From assembly GCF_000516985.1 (NCBI RefSeq), contig NW_006917098.1:992001-1056000 (forward strand): DNA of 64,000 nt. Direction: 5' to 3'. The stretch is from Pestalotiopsis fici W106-1. Taxonomy: Eukaryota > Ascomycota > Sordariomycetes > Amphisphaeriales > Sporocadaceae. The notes beneath the pieces are model-generated. The model did not search any database, had not been told where the DNA came from, and saw only the letters and a list, made by a program, of their open reading frames with translations. Each line of letters starts with the position of its first letter. The stretch's first letter is position 1. The position numbers and the translations under genes are program-made. Below, piece after piece: positions 1-10,789 of this stretch.

Positions 1-1
1 T

Positions 2-361
2 CCGAAAGGCTCGCAGCTGCGTCCCGGTATCTATTCTCTGATTGAGGATATTTGTGCTGTGGATGGATCCGGCGGCACCGACTATCGTGTGGCTTTTGAC
101 AAGCGTTACGAAGCAAGCCATATATTCCGTTCCATGTTGAGAAGACTCGGCATCTTTTGGGCGGTTGGCGCCGAGAGCTGCGCCGTGCTGTGTACGATTT
201 TGATTTTCACATTGAGCGCAGATGCGGCCTACACCATTGGCTGGAGCGTGCCGTTTATTTGGGCTGGTATCTGGACGGCTGCCACGTTTTGGTATGCAAA
301 GAGAGAGTTAAAGAAAGAGAAAGAGCTCTGGGCAGCCGAGGCTGCCAAGTGTCGCGCCTAG
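2..361 (+). CDS. C-terminal end of a predicted membrane protein (partial, starts before the window)
   Basis: The frame is open from base 2 to the TAG at 359-361 and gives 119 residues with no need for an internal start, so this is the last exon of a gene whose 5' part lies outside. After a hydrophilic stretch of about 45 residues come two hydrophobic segments, roughly residues 50-72 and 77-97, separated by a short polar turn. A very basic/acidic tail rich in Lys and Glu follows. This layout is that of the last two helices of a multi-pass membrane protein with a cytosolic charged tail. I do not recognise the family with certainty and assign no function. Confidence 0.6.
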   Translation, partial: PKGSQLRPGIYSLIEDICAVDGSGGTDYRVAFDKRYEASHIFRSMLRRLGIFWAVGAESCAVLCTILIFTLSADAAYTIGWSVPFIWAGIWTAATFWYAKRELKKEKELWAAEAAKCRA

Positions 362-742
362 ACGGCTAGATGTCAGATCATGATGATAAATGACAGATTT
401 GTTCTTGTTTTTTCTTGTATTTATAGCTGGGCATAATGGGGATATCAGGCACGACATGATGCGAAGGCTGTTGATAAGATACCATTTGATAAACAGAAAG
501 AGGTCCAAATATCACCAAGACTTGAAAATTGCTGGCTGTATGAAAGCGAATTATGCCGTAGTCAAAATGACAAAGAATGGGCATGTACATGAAGCAGTAA
601 TTTTAAGAACTGTGATTGCCAGGTACACATGTACAACGCCGCCCCTGCGATCATTGTTGGAAAGCCATCTCCCAGCATAATTTCACGGGCTTGCTACTCG
701 GCAATCGCGGGAACAGAGTAAAACCAAGTCCCAAAGCATTCA
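362..742. other. Intergenic, convergent 3' ends
   Basis: Lies between the TAG of the membrane-protein gene and the stop codon of the minus-strand dioxygenase gene, so it should hold both 3' UTRs. Short open frames here have no recognisable content. Confidence 0.5.
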
Positions 743-1605
743 TCAGCTCTCCGGCGCCGGGGCCGCCTCTGGGTCATTGGCGAGCAGAGCCTCGACCTCG
801 GCGCCCCGCTTGCGCCTCTCGTCGAGCGAAATCTCCTGCTTAGGCGACGTGGACCAGCCGAGCCCTAGCTCTGGGTACTGCAGCGGGATATCGCCGTCCC
901 GCGGGAGAACGTCGAGGTAGATGGGCCACGGCGTGCCCATCCAGGCGTTGCGGAGCTCGTGGTCGCGGCGTTGGTAGGCGGTCAGTGGGTGTACGAGGAT
1001 GCTTTTAATTTTGTAAGTGTTGGAAGACTTGGGAATTAAGTGAGGTGGCAAGTCGAGGTTGAGATATCGTATACATATATATACTCGGCACGTGCAGGTA
1101 TATGCATGGGGGAAAGTTCCCACGAAACTCACCTCAGGTTTCCTCGGTTGGTTGACAGGTAAAAGAACACGTCGGAGAAGGAAGTGTCGGGCACCCAGAC
1201 TATAGTTTGGGTGGTCTTGAATCAGCGCCAGTTTTCTTGATTCTCAAGTCTCTTCATTGAATTTTTTTCGCCCAATTGGCTCAACAACCTACTTTCGTAT
1301 GATCCAGCTGGGTGAGGACCCATGGGATACTCATTGACCCTGAACAACGGGACAGCGACAAAGGCACCTTGAATCAAGTCAGCGACACCTTTCTTTCTTC
1401 ACGAAAGCATGGGCATAATTCAAAAAAAATAGTCACCATCTCGGCGCAATTTCAAAACGGCGTCGCGAAGTGCAAGGGCCGCAGCCTTTTCGGCCGGAGA
1501 CTGCAGCAGGAAGTAAATGTGGAAATGCCACTCCCGGTTCCGCGTCTCAACCACGGTCTTCAGGTCATCCTGTGGGGCCGGCGCGGCGGCTTTGATCATG
1601 GTCAT
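743..1605 (-). CDS. DOPA 4,5-dioxygenase family protein (four exons)
   Basis: Exons read on the minus strand are 1437-1605, 1293-1367, 1133-1199 and 743-1001, with introns of 69, 93 and 131 nt. All have GT-AG ends and joined phases give 189 residues. The small size, the HFHIYF motif at residues 27-32 (His27, His29), the GPHPAGSYE segment around His75 and the SILVHPLT segment with His108 are those of the DOPA 4,5-dioxygenase family. That family is made of single-domain extradiol-type enzymes that open the ring of L-DOPA or related catechols using a His-bound metal. In plants and basidiomycetes members make betalain precursors; in ascomycetes the substrate is usually unknown. There is no signal peptide, so it is probably cytosolic. 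The C-terminal 25 residues are Ala/Glu/Pro-rich and probably disordered. Confidence in the family is high; the physiological catechol is not predictable here. Confidence 0.9.
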
Positions 1606-2246
1606 GGCAAGAAACGGTGCCCGTGTGGAAACTAGGTTCTTGAGGGGGTGGTTGTGCGGTATTTTTCTTCTTCTTTTTCTCTCCCCTTGTGCTGCGGCGC
1701 TTGTGGCGTCGTGATAAGTTCAGTCGACTGTAATCTATTGTGCCTTGGATGCTGGTTCCCAAAGATCTGCCCCGGGGTCCCCCAGTTGTTGGAGAGAGGG
1801 AGGGAGGAGAGAAGGTGTCAAAGTGCGGAGCGTCGAGCCACCTGGCTGAGCACGCAAATTAGTGCGTTAGTTGCGTGCGGAGGTGCATAGAGACGACGGT
1901 CGGGTATAACACCTATTTCAGTACAACGGCCCGGCGAAATTCCTCGAGCATGGGATTCAGACGCGCAAATGATTGTTTATCTCAAGACGACATTTTTAAT
2001 CTAGCAGAAAAAGTAACTTGTCAAGTCAACTACGAGAAATTTGTTGATTATTGAAAATGAGTTGATATTTGTAAAGAGTGAAGTTGTATTATAGATAAGA
2101 CTATACATTAGCGCCGATAGGCAGTAAGTAGGATGACTATATATAACTATAGCTTAGCCATGTCCGTACGGACTATACGTCTAAAGAATGACTGGATCTC
2201 GCCGAGATTCAAAATGTCCGCCTCAGCCGCCATATTTAAATACTCT
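1606..2246. other. Intergenic: dioxygenase promoter side and esterase 3' side
   Basis: Contains the promoter region of the minus-strand dioxygenase gene, with a pyrimidine-rich stretch near 1668-1690, and the 3' flank of the carboxylesterase gene. The part from about 1960 to 2170 is AT-rich. No gene seen. Confidence 0.5.
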
Positions 2247-3812
2247 CTAGCTCGGGCTCGGGTCATACTTGCCAATGCCGCGACAAGGGTTGTCCACATC
2301 TAGAGAGTTGACCGTCTTTTCCTCTACAGTGCGCGCAGCGAATCGCTTCATAGTGCCCTGGAGCAACTTATTATCTGGTGCCCAACCAAGATTCTTCAGC
2401 CCATTGAGAGGATCCGAGATAAAGGCAAGTATATAGTTTTGCATAATCTTGCTGACTGCGGTCTCGAGCGCCGTTGAGCCACCGTGCAAGTCATAGGTAC
2501 CAAAGATGGGGGGGATATCGGATGCGTGGTAGGCGCCCAACCATGAGTACGGTGAGATATTGGAAAAGTTACCAGCGTATTGATATCGATACGTTGTCAA
2601 GTTGTTATAAATTCGGACATTTGTCCCAAAGAAAGCCGGGCAAACAAAGGCGGCCAATGTCCCTAGGTTGGTGGCGGTCTTGTTGGGACCCTCGACCAGG
2701 TTGTCTGCGGGATATGCAATCAGACTAGCATCCTCGTTGGCAGTCGTGCTGATCAGTGCCGGGATCTTGGGAATGAAGCCGGCTTTTGCGCGCGCCGTGT
2801 AGTTTGCAAAGACGACCTTTTCATCCACGGTCGGTCTAAAGTACAACCCGGGCTCGGTGTTGTTGTCTCCATACTGGCCCACGAAATTCGTAATCAGATT
2901 GGCCGGGACTTGCTGCATGCAGTCCAGCTCAGCTTCGGCGTCGTCTTCAAAGTCGCAACCTAGGTTCTTTGCCACAAATGTAAAGTTTGTCTGCAGAGCG
3001 TCATCGCCCCTGGCAAACTGTCTGATTGCGTTCCCCGACTGCAAGAACAAGCTGGAGGCCAACGGATCTTCCCAGAAGGCGAAGCCGACGATATCTGATG
3101 CCACGGCGCCTGCTGACTGGCCCCATAGGGTGATGCGGTCGCGGTCTCCCCCGAATGCCTCAATGTTCTCATAGACCCATTCCAAGGCCAGTCGAGCATC
3201 AAGGAATCCGACATTCTGAGAATCCAGACCCGCGGCATTAGGAAAGCCAAAAATGTTGACCCGCCAATTAACAGAGACCACAATGTGCTTTTGACTCCGG
3301 CTCACCCAGTTCGTCGGCTTGAGGTAAGGGGAGTCGACGCCGCCCTGTACAAAGGCCCCGCCGTGGATGAAAAAGGCCACGGGCAGCTTGGCGTCGGCCG
3401 TCACGTTGGCGGGCGTCCAAATGGCTAGAGCCAGGCAGTCTTCAGAGCTCGTCTGCGCCACCTCTCCGGCATGGCGGCTCTGGTCCAGGGTGTCGATGCC
3501 ATAGTCGGTCAGGACGGTGCTCCATAGCGAGAGAGAGCTGGGCAGGTATTGTTGGCAGTTGGTGGGATATCTGGTAGAGTAGTGATGTTTCCGGGACGCC
3601 GGCAGAGCCACGGGTGGTTTCCACCGAAGCTTTCCTACGGGAGGTTGTGCAAAGGGTATGCTGCGGAACTCTCTGACATTGTCGTAGTCGGGGGCAATCA
3701 AGCCCGTGTAGATACCAGTTCCTGTTGTGACTGTCAGACCGTCGTCAAGGGACCACGAGGCCTTGGCGGCCCAGATGAACGATAGCCATAAGGCTTGAAA
3801 GTTTGTTTTCAT
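2247..3812 (-). CDS. Secreted type-B carboxylesterase / cholinesterase-like lipase
   Basis: A single uninterrupted frame of 521 residues with the length and motif order of the carboxylesterase type B family (alpha/beta hydrolase fold). A hydrophobic N-terminus of about 20 residues ending near Ser-Trp-Ser looks like a signal peptide. The oxyanion-hole segment FIHGGAF is at 148-154. The nucleophile elbow GQSAG at 231-235 supplies Ser233. Glu360 in the TANED segment and His429 in GAYHASDIP complete the catalytic triad. Several N-x-S/T sites fit secretion. It should hydrolyse ester bonds outside the cell or in the wall, but the substrate cannot be read from the sequence. The family often has introns in fungi; none is needed here. 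The start was chosen because it opens the signal peptide and the next upstream in-frame codons do not extend a conserved region. Confidence 0.92.
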   Translation of the reverse strand: MKTNFQALWLSFIWAAKASWSLDDGLTVTTGTGIYTGLIAPDYDNVREFRSIPFAQPPVGKLRWKPPVALPASRKHHYSTRYPTNCQQYLPSSLSLWSTVLTDYGIDTLDQSRHAGEVAQTSSEDCLALAIWTPANVTADAKLPVAFFIHGGAFVQGGVDSPYLKPTNWVSRSQKHIVVSVNWRVNIFGFPNAAGLDSQNVGFLDARLALEWVYENIEAFGGDRDRITLWGQSAGAVASDIVGFAFWEDPLASSLFLQSGNAIRQFARGDDALQTNFTFVAKNLGCDFEDDAEAELDCMQQVPANLITNFVGQYGDNNTEPGLYFRPTVDEKVVFANYTARAKAGFIPKIPALISTTANEDASLIAYPADNLVEGPNKTATNLGTLAAFVCPAFFGTNVRIYNNLTTYRYQYAGNFSNISPYSWLGAYHASDIPPIFGTYDLHGGSTALETAVSKIMQNYILAFISDPLNGLKNLGWAPDNKLLQGTMKRFAARTVEEKTVNSLDVDNPCRGIGKYDPSPS

Positions 3813-3944
3813 GGTTGCTATTAATCAATCGTAGTATCTCTTGACCTGGTATCTTTGTGACTTCTAGGTTTCGAGCACCACGAATGGATTGGACTTGTTC
3901 AAAATCTTTGGCTTGCATGTCTCTTTCGCACAGTCCACGAGCCA

Positions 3945-3952
3945 TTATATAA
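3945..3952 (-). promoter_or_regulatory. Possible TATA element of the carboxylesterase gene
   Basis: The octamer ttatataa, read on the minus strand, is about 135 nt upstream of the esterase ATG. Position and sequence fit a TATA element but this is not proof. Confidence 0.3.
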
Positions 3953-6900
3953 TCCTTCATACAGCCGATACTGATCATTCTCGCAACTTTTGACTTACAC
4001 GCGATAGACATCAACATCATCATAGTCGTGCTCAGTCCTACCCACCAGCTGGGCGTCATTTGTGACTGCCGAAACACCTTCCTAATTCAGCAAGCTAGGA
4101 TGCACTATATTCGCCTGAGCGAAGCTGACCTTCATTCCATGACCCACACTTGCTTGTGGCCTGGCCGTCTATCATTGGTGATTTGATCGGTTGGAGCTGT
4201 CGACCGGAAAGATCGCTGTCGCATTCTCTCTTCGCGCAGCTTGCAGCCTGCAAGTCACACAGCGGATCTCTGACCCGGTAATAAAAAATGGGCGGGCTGC
4301 TTTCGAGGGTTGGGCCCGCGTTATGCAATCCAGGCTGTCGGGTGAGGTCACAAGGATATGGTATAATGCAGACTCGGCGAATCATGAGGCTGGACCGCCG
4401 CCAGTAAGCTCGAGCACTGCATATAAGATGTTGAACGGGGGGCGCAGTACAGCGTGTTTCCGAGTAGCGGTTGCGGTTGCGGGGGAGAGAAAAGGGACTG
4501 AAGCGAGTATTGATAAATCAGTGGTATCATTGGTCCCAGAATTGTCGTGATCACAACATTGTAACCCAGTCGGCCTGGACACGGCCAAACAAATCATCCA
4601 GAGGGGTCTAGGAATCAGGAATTTTTCCATGTCAGACGACCACCCGTATGGCCGAGGCTGAGGAGAAGAAGGGGGAAAATAAAAGATCGCTTGGGCTTGG
4701 CGCGGTTGATTGTGAATTTCGTCATGACGATAAATCGTCAGAGTCGTATTGAAAGTCTTCTTTCTTCATCATGCCCGTATGTCGCAATCCCAACTCCGAG
4801 GGATCCTCGTGACTCGATGGCTTTTTGATAAGAAAACATTTGAAATTTGAGCGGGTTTTTCGGCTGATGAATTGTATTGCTGGCGCGTCCGAAAGATTCA
4901 GATATTCTGCTGAGTGTAGACCGCGGCACTATAGGTGGAAATGTATTGAGTTATGACTGCTATAATGCGACTAGGGGTCCTTTAGGGAACACAGGGTATT
5001 GGACTTATTGAATGGCGCAATTCCTAGCCGCTTGGCAGTCTGCAATAACGAATGTTCTGGTGGGATTTGCTATGCGTTATGCCTCCCGTGTACATATGTC
5101 AAGTTCCATGCCTCCATATGCACTCGCCCAGAACAAATGACGGCTGTAATGGCTACCAAAACTAGGTATTTTCTCGCGAAGAAATGTGTAATGTATTGTC
5201 TGCTTTGACATAATCAATTTCCTGTGTATTACTGGGTATACCTAGGCTTCCATCTGTTGCCGTACTACATACCAAGGTCCTTGCGTAATTACTCCGAACA
5301 TGCAGGTGGTGGTGAAACTGGTTCGCATCTATTGACTGAACGTCCGGTGTATTTTTGAATTCGAGTTTTTTCGCCCCATTGAATTGATTAGTACACCCAA
5401 GGGTGAATGAATGGTGCTTGCAGCGCATGTATGTTGACTTGAGGACGGCCGTAGAAATATTTTAGACATACCATCCTCATAGGTGAGAACAGAGAATACA
5501 GATACATCTCGGCATGAGAAACAACACGTACATACTTGTCACGTTTAAGCTACAATTGATACATGATAAGTAATGATCCAAATTGCAAATGGGTCCTTTT
5601 CGACAACATCTTTGTAGCGAAGACTTCAAAGAGGATGAGAAGATCGCTACTCGGCTGTTCATTAGACAAAACTTTCAGAAACGCTAGGGATATCGCAACA
5701 ACATCGATGACGTGGAGTTAAAGACTCCCATTGCGGCGACTCATCCAATAAAAATGTGTGTCCAGCCCCTGAATGTAAGATCATCCTGCCGGCTATACTG
5801 TAAACCTTCCCCGAGTTTTGGTATGGACGGCTATGCTGCTGCATGCATGCTCTCACCCACGTGCAATTCCCTGTACCACACACTCATAGCTTTTCTCTGC
5901 CCAATAATGGTGAGATGATCTGCAGGACTGAGAAATCGTACGAATGGGAATGTAGATGTTGATCAGACCATACAAGCCCTTCCTTTCGACGTGCAGGCAT
6001 TGAGCACCGTTCTCGACGACCCCTAACAAGTGCGGCTTGGCAATTGTCGTGCTGAACCCAATTGAAAGCTGTCCATCCCGGCTTTATGAAGCCATCTCAC
6101 CTTGGACTGTGTACACCATGATTCCAAAAGCTTGTAGTGTCAATGTTTGCGACTACGCAATGTTGTGGGTGCAAATCAAGTTGGTCAACCCAAAGATTCC
6201 AAGGCTTGAAAGTACATCATAATACATAGTTGTGTAGTATGGCGAAAAGTCTTTTTATTGCTTACACAGGAATATAAAGCTTAACATGAGGCTGCCTCTG
6301 CTTTCATTCATCCTTCAGGTTGGCCTCAATCCTTCCGCACGGGTTTCTTTGTTATCCGGCAGATTTCGCCGCCGCCACAAACCCGAATGAACTTTCTGTT
6401 TCTCATCACATTTCATTAATCATGCATAAGAGTCTGCGAATTGGTTATAAATAGAGTTGGCATATCATCAAACTCAGTCCATACGATAGAGAGGCAACGG
6501 GGGCAACGGGTGCAACAGGGAGGAATGACTCTGTCATATTGACATGCAAAGGCACGACTAAACGACCAAGGCGGCGCAGAACTCGAATTAGGTGCCCGAA
6601 TCAAGTCGATCTAGTAAATAAGACAGCACCATTACCAAGCCTTGTTGATCAAGTCTACAGACCTCAAACTTGATCTACCTGCATATCCAAGCCAATCAAG
6701 ATCTCCCCGCACGAATCGGCGACAACAAAACTTGTTACATCTCCGATAGATTCTCTATTTTTGCTGTTCTAAAACCTTCCATGACAGGTTGGCCTCTGTA
6801 TTTCAAGCTATACACATCGGCATCTGAGAGTTCCGACATAGTCTACTGTTAATCCTGCCCAACATACTATACAAGACCGCGTACTCAACAACACTCTATT

Positions 6901-7458
6901 GTTGCATCTTGTGACCAAGTGATACCGGCTGTCGTTGGCCATTTTAGTCCTATTATCGACCATACGAGAATATTGTTAGGTCGTTATCAGCAATTGCGCG
7001 TTCTTTCCACCACAAGTGTTACTGTCGGATCCGCCTAAACTTTGATCTCTCAGCCCATCATAAGCCTTATGCCAAGTAGTCCAGCCTCTGGTTTGGCGGC
7101 TTAGCCAACTCTATATTTGGGCGCTTTCAGCCCTCGAGGTCGTCTTGGCGTAAGATGATGGGACGTGCCACAAAACGTTCCGAATAGCCTTTCCGGGGCT
7201 GCTTGATCCGGTTGAGCTGCGCCTCGGGGCATTTATGGTCTGCCACAGCTGTGCGACCAATCAGAATGCCGCAATATACCTCTTTAGCTTATTCCTCTCT
7301 CGTATGTTCGCTTCACAAGGCAGTGAAGGGAACGCGCTGCGCTTTTCCGTTGGGATAGCTTCAGAAATGTCAGCGCTGGAGGCTCAGGAAACTTAGTAAA
7401 TTGGACAACAGTAATTGCTCTCTATGTCTCCCTCCCTCTCTCCGCGGTTGCCAGAGTC

Positions 7459-7465
7459 TATATAA
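7459..7465 (+). promoter_or_regulatory. TATA box of the cysteine-repeat gene
   Basis: tatataa lies 140 nt upstream of the ATG at 7605. The transcribed leader that follows holds a run of six ATC units (about 7503-7520) and a CA-rich, G-poor stretch up to a good start context (cacaATGgt). Such features are typical of highly expressed fungal secreted-protein genes. Confidence 0.5.
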
Positions 7466-7604
7466 CAACCATTGACAACCACCACAACTTCCGTTCTCGT
7501 CCATCATCATCATCATCATCACATCACAATCAATTCTATTCACTTACACAACAATTCCTAACATACTTCATAAACATTCTCGACTTTCAATATCATCATA
7601 CACA

Positions 7605-9059
7605 ATGGTCAACAGCAACATTGTTCTGTCTGGCATCAGTCTCCTGGCTGTTGCCTCTGCTCGTCCCGCAACTACCAAGGACAACAATCTACCACCTCGA
7701 GAGTGGCAAGAGTGCTCTACTGGAACATGGTACTATACATGCGGAGGCATCTCCGGATGCTTCGATTACGATCCCTGCGTCGCACCGTCCGAGACATTCA
7801 AGACGACTCGCGAATGGCACGAATGCCCAGCCGGAACTTGGTACTCCAAATGTGGCGCCTACGACGGGTGCTTCGACTATGATCCGTGTGTCGCGCCGCA
7901 GTCTGACCAGCTTCAGGCTAGAGAGTGGAAAGAATGCCCAGTCGGAACTTGGTACTCAAAGTGTGGCATCTACGACGGCTGCTTCAACTACGACCCATGC
8001 GTCTCGCCCTCCTCTACCGCATCCGAGTCCGATACCCTGACCACGCGAGAATGGCAAGAATGTTCTCCCGGAACTTGGTACTCCAAATGCGGACAGTACG
8101 ATGGTTGCTTCGACTACGACCCTTGTGTTGAGCCGTCCAATACCCTAACAACACGAGAATGGCAAGAATGTTCTCCTGGCACATGGTATTCAAAGTGTGG
8201 CATCTACGATGGCTGCTTTGACTACGACCCGTGTGTTGAGCCGTCCACTGCCTCTGATTCTAGCGACCTGGAGACACGACAAGACTGCCCTACTGGGACA
8301 TGGTACTCTACTTGTGGTAACATTTCAGGATGCTTCGACTACGATCCCTGTGTTGCACCCTCCAGCACTCTAAAGACACGAACGGAATGTTCTACCGGTA
8401 CTTGGTATTCCAAGTGTGGACAGTACGACGGCTGCTTTGACCACGATCCTTGCGTCTCGATCGGTTCCACGGTAACTGCCTACAATGGAACCACTGGCAC
8501 CAATGGAACTCATGGCACCAATGGAACTCACGGCACCAATGGCACCAGTGGCTTTACTACCGACGATCAGAGAGACATGTTCGTCGTAGTACCCGCCGAG
8601 CCCGAGACTACTGGTTCAGCCGTCAGCTACTTCCAGGTTGTCTCTGGCGCCATGGACATCAACCAAGTCGGCGTCTTCAGCGGCATTCCGGCCGAAGCCA
8701 AGACGTGCACTCTCCGCTGGAAGCAAGGCGAGGCAGATGAGCGCGTCTTCAGCGTCATTGGCAACGGTCGCGTCTCGGTGTACCAGATCGAGGACATTGA
8801 TGCCACCGACGGCGTGTCCTGGAGCGAGGTCGAGGACGCCACGGTCACGAGCGACGAGTTTGGTCCCGATCTGACCAACTGGGACAGCTCCTCGATCGGC
8901 GCCACCGACCACGGCTCATGGGACTTGAACTGTGCCGAGACCATTTACCTCTCGTTCGCCACTCACAAGGGATCCGAGAACGTCGGTGTCGATGACTACA
9001 GGAACGTCTACTTCGAGCAGGACGAGAACAACGGCTTCTACATCTCCTACACACACTAG
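7605..9059 (+). CDS. Secreted protein with seven four-cysteine repeats, NGT linker and But2-like C-terminal domain
   Basis: Single exon, 484 residues. Residues 1-19 form a signal peptide (cleavage near Ala-Ser-Ala/Arg). Residues 32-284 are seven tandem repeats of about 35 residues. Each has the pattern EC-x2-GTWY-x2-CG-x3-GCFDYDPCV, with four cysteines at fixed spacing, joined by Ser/Thr/Glu-rich linkers. Five of the seven begin with REW. Residues 294-313 are Asn-Gly-Thr / His-Gly-Thr triplets giving many potential N-glycosylation sites. Residues 325-484 form a beta-rich domain with a single pair of conserved cysteines (368, 443) and a terminal Gly-Phe-Tyr-Ile segment. This resembles the But2 C-terminal domain seen in many fungal secreted proteins, at moderate confidence. 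The repeats resemble the widespread fungal GCCS-x-DPC motif but lack its doubled cysteine. Role unknown; an extracellular or wall-associated adhesive/structural protein or effector is inferred from the architecture only. Confidence 0.85.
   Translation: MVNSNIVLSGISLLAVASARPATTKDNNLPPREWQECSTGTWYYTCGGISGCFDYDPCVAPSETFKTTREWHECPAGTWYSKCGAYDGCFDYDPCVAPQSDQLQAREWKECPVGTWYSKCGIYDGCFNYDPCVSPSSTASESDTLTTREWQECSPGTWYSKCGQYDGCFDYDPCVEPSNTLTTREWQECSPGTWYSKCGIYDGCFDYDPCVEPSTASDSSDLETRQDCPTGTWYSTCGNISGCFDYDPCVAPSSTLKTRTECSTGTWYSKCGQYDGCFDHDPCVSIGSTVTAYNGTTGTNGTHGTNGTHGTNGTSGFTTDDQRDMFVVVPAEPETTGSAVSYFQVVSGAMDINQVGVFSGIPAEAKTCTLRWKQGEADERVFSVIGNGRVSVYQIEDIDATDGVSWSEVEDATVTSDEFGPDLTNWDSSSIGATDHGSWDLNCAETIYLSFATHKGSENVGVDDYRNVYFEQDENNGFYISYTH
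7698..8456 (+). repeat. Seven in-frame cysteine-rich coding repeats
   Basis: Repeat starts fall near 7698, 7809, 7920, 8046, 8154, 8277 and 8379. Units 2 to 5 differ by only a few residues in the core. Units 1 and 6 share a variant with ISGCF in place of YDGCF. The nucleotide copies differ mostly at third positions, so the protein is conserved more strongly than the DNA. Confidence 0.9.
8484..8543 (+). repeat. Asn-Gly-Thr triplet-encoding minisatellite
   Basis: About 60 bp of imperfect tandem units, built on a 9-18 bp period around ggaactcatggcaccaat, encode alternating NGT and HGT triplets. They link the repeat region to the C-terminal domain. Confidence 0.8.
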
Positions 9060-9931
9060 AATGGTTTGGCACAACGGGCAACGATAAATTATTCTGCATT
9101 TTGTTTTTGGCATTCAGCGTGGTTTTTGGTGCATGGTATTTGGAGTTTTAGCATTTAAATGGTGGCGCGCAATTGGCCCAGGACATTCCTTTTACTAGAA
9201 TTAATGGTACCTTTAATTGTTTACAAAAAATCGATTCAAGCGATATAAATTGATAATTGTGAATTGAAATCATGACCTCTCACTCCGCCCTTATCGTGCC
9301 GGTTGCTACTCACTGCTGCCTATCACGATACTCCATAGTCTAATCGCAAAATTCCGTCGTTAATTTCATGTTGGAATCAATGATTAGATTGGGGGTTCTA
9401 ATATTCTAATATTCCCTCATTGATGGATTTCATCGATACAAGCAGCCTTTCTGTGGTCATGCATTTTAATCTATGGTATTTATCTTGCTCCAGTTCTATC
9501 GAAATATAGAAAAGGCGTCCATTGGCCACGTCTGGTTGTAATATTGAGATTTTTCAAAGATCAAGGCAAACATAAAAATGCTACCTTGGTTGGTAAGATT
9601 ATTCAAAGCTGGATGCATGTCTCCTCATGAGCAAAACGCAGTTGCATTGTATTGGGACATTATAGTCGATTCGTCCGGGGCAGTCGCAGATGACGATCTT
9701 GGACGGACGTCAATTGCCCCACTACGTCTGCGTAGTTGGTAGTCGAGACTCGAGACTCCGCCAGTACAGTCCAACGACAATGGCTTGCTTCCTTTGTTTT
9801 TCCCTTGACCTACCCGACACCTTACAATGACCATTGTCCATTGCTGGATATATCTTCACTCGCTTGATCACAATTAATTTGCCTAATATGCAATTTTATT
9901 CTCCTGGTTCCCGGAACCAAGCATCACCACA
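9060..9931. other. Intergenic, AT-rich 3' flank
   Basis: Holds the 3' UTR of the cysteine-repeat gene and the promoter of the gene at 9932. The part from about 9100 to 9600 is AT-rich with several short A/T runs. No coding or RNA gene recognised. Confidence 0.5.
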
Positions 9932-10789
9932 ATGGGCCTAAAGGATTCTCGCTGGGCATCAGCCCCCACCACTGGCTCGCTTAGGACGTGGCCGCAGAAT
10001 GCGCAGCCATTATCATCGTCAACACCAGCAGCGACGCGTCCGGCTCCTGCCTCTACCAGTCGGGCGATCAAGACTTCTCCCGAGAGGGAATTGGATCGAT
10101 ACCTTAAGCTGGTAGCTCGTCTCAAATGGAAGCTTTCATTCCTCTTCCAGGGTTACAGCTTGGCTACAGACCGCGTTGGTCGTTCAACCGACGAGGTCGC
10201 TGCCGACGAGATGCACTTCAAGATTGACTTTTACGAGTAAGTTGCCCCGCCCCTGAGCTATTGTCAAGAACCTCTCTTGCGTTTAAGCAGTGTCTAACGT
10301 TCGCTACCCCTCAGATATTATATGCATATCGAGCGAGCCTTGGTCCATCTCATGGGCGTCTTTGGCATTGAGATTACTGGCCTTGCCGACAGTACCCACA
10401 ACTCCTCCGGCAGATCGCACAGCCACCGATTCCACGCCAATGTTCTCGCTGCTCTCGAGAGGCCGGATAATCCGCTGCGGGAAGCTTTGGGTCAAGGAGG
10501 GGTCATGAAACAGCTCTCGAGAGCCAAACAACTGCGCAACCGCTGGAAAAATGCAGATGGAGATTCCGGTCCAGACGAGAAGGGATATACACCAGCTCCG
10601 CTAGAAGCGTACAACCTCGAGCAGATATTGCAAACCATCTTTGCGGGCTGCGACCAAGCGTATGCAATTGCAGAGTCGCACATTCAGCAGCTTCGAGATG
10701 ATTCCGGGCCTGATAATCCCATGGACTGGGAACGAGAGGAAGAGGACTGGGGCTTCATTGCAGATGCCATGGATTGGGAGGCTGTTTAA
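9932..10789 (+). CDS. Uncharacterised fungal protein (two exons)
   Basis: Exons 9932-10236 and 10315-10789 flank a 78-nt intron (gtaagt ... cctcag) and join in phase across a Glu codon to give 259 residues. The joined region reads as a helical stretch with the motif MHFKIDFYEYYMHIERA spanning the splice, which supports the intron. No signal peptide or membrane segment is visible. The first 50 residues are Ser/Thr/Pro-rich and probably disordered. Residues about 50-215 are predicted helical. The C-terminal 30 residues are acidic, with the tetrapeptide MDWE appearing twice. I do not recognise a domain; it looks like a lineage-conserved soluble protein of unknown function. Confidence 0.75.

Larger units (their letters stand above)
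3813..7604. other. 3.8-kb divergent intergenic region
   Basis: Separates the minus-strand esterase from the plus-strand cysteine-repeat gene, so it carries both promoters. Open frames are all under 120 codons, overlap each other on both strands and show no family motif, signal peptide or plausible splice chain. I see no gene. The proximal 160 bp before 7605 hold a TATA element and ATC-rich leader, described separately. Confidence 0.5.

Noticed and set aside
2474..3174. Plus-strand frames of 84 and 105 codons
   Set aside because: Antisense shadows of the carboxylesterase gene.
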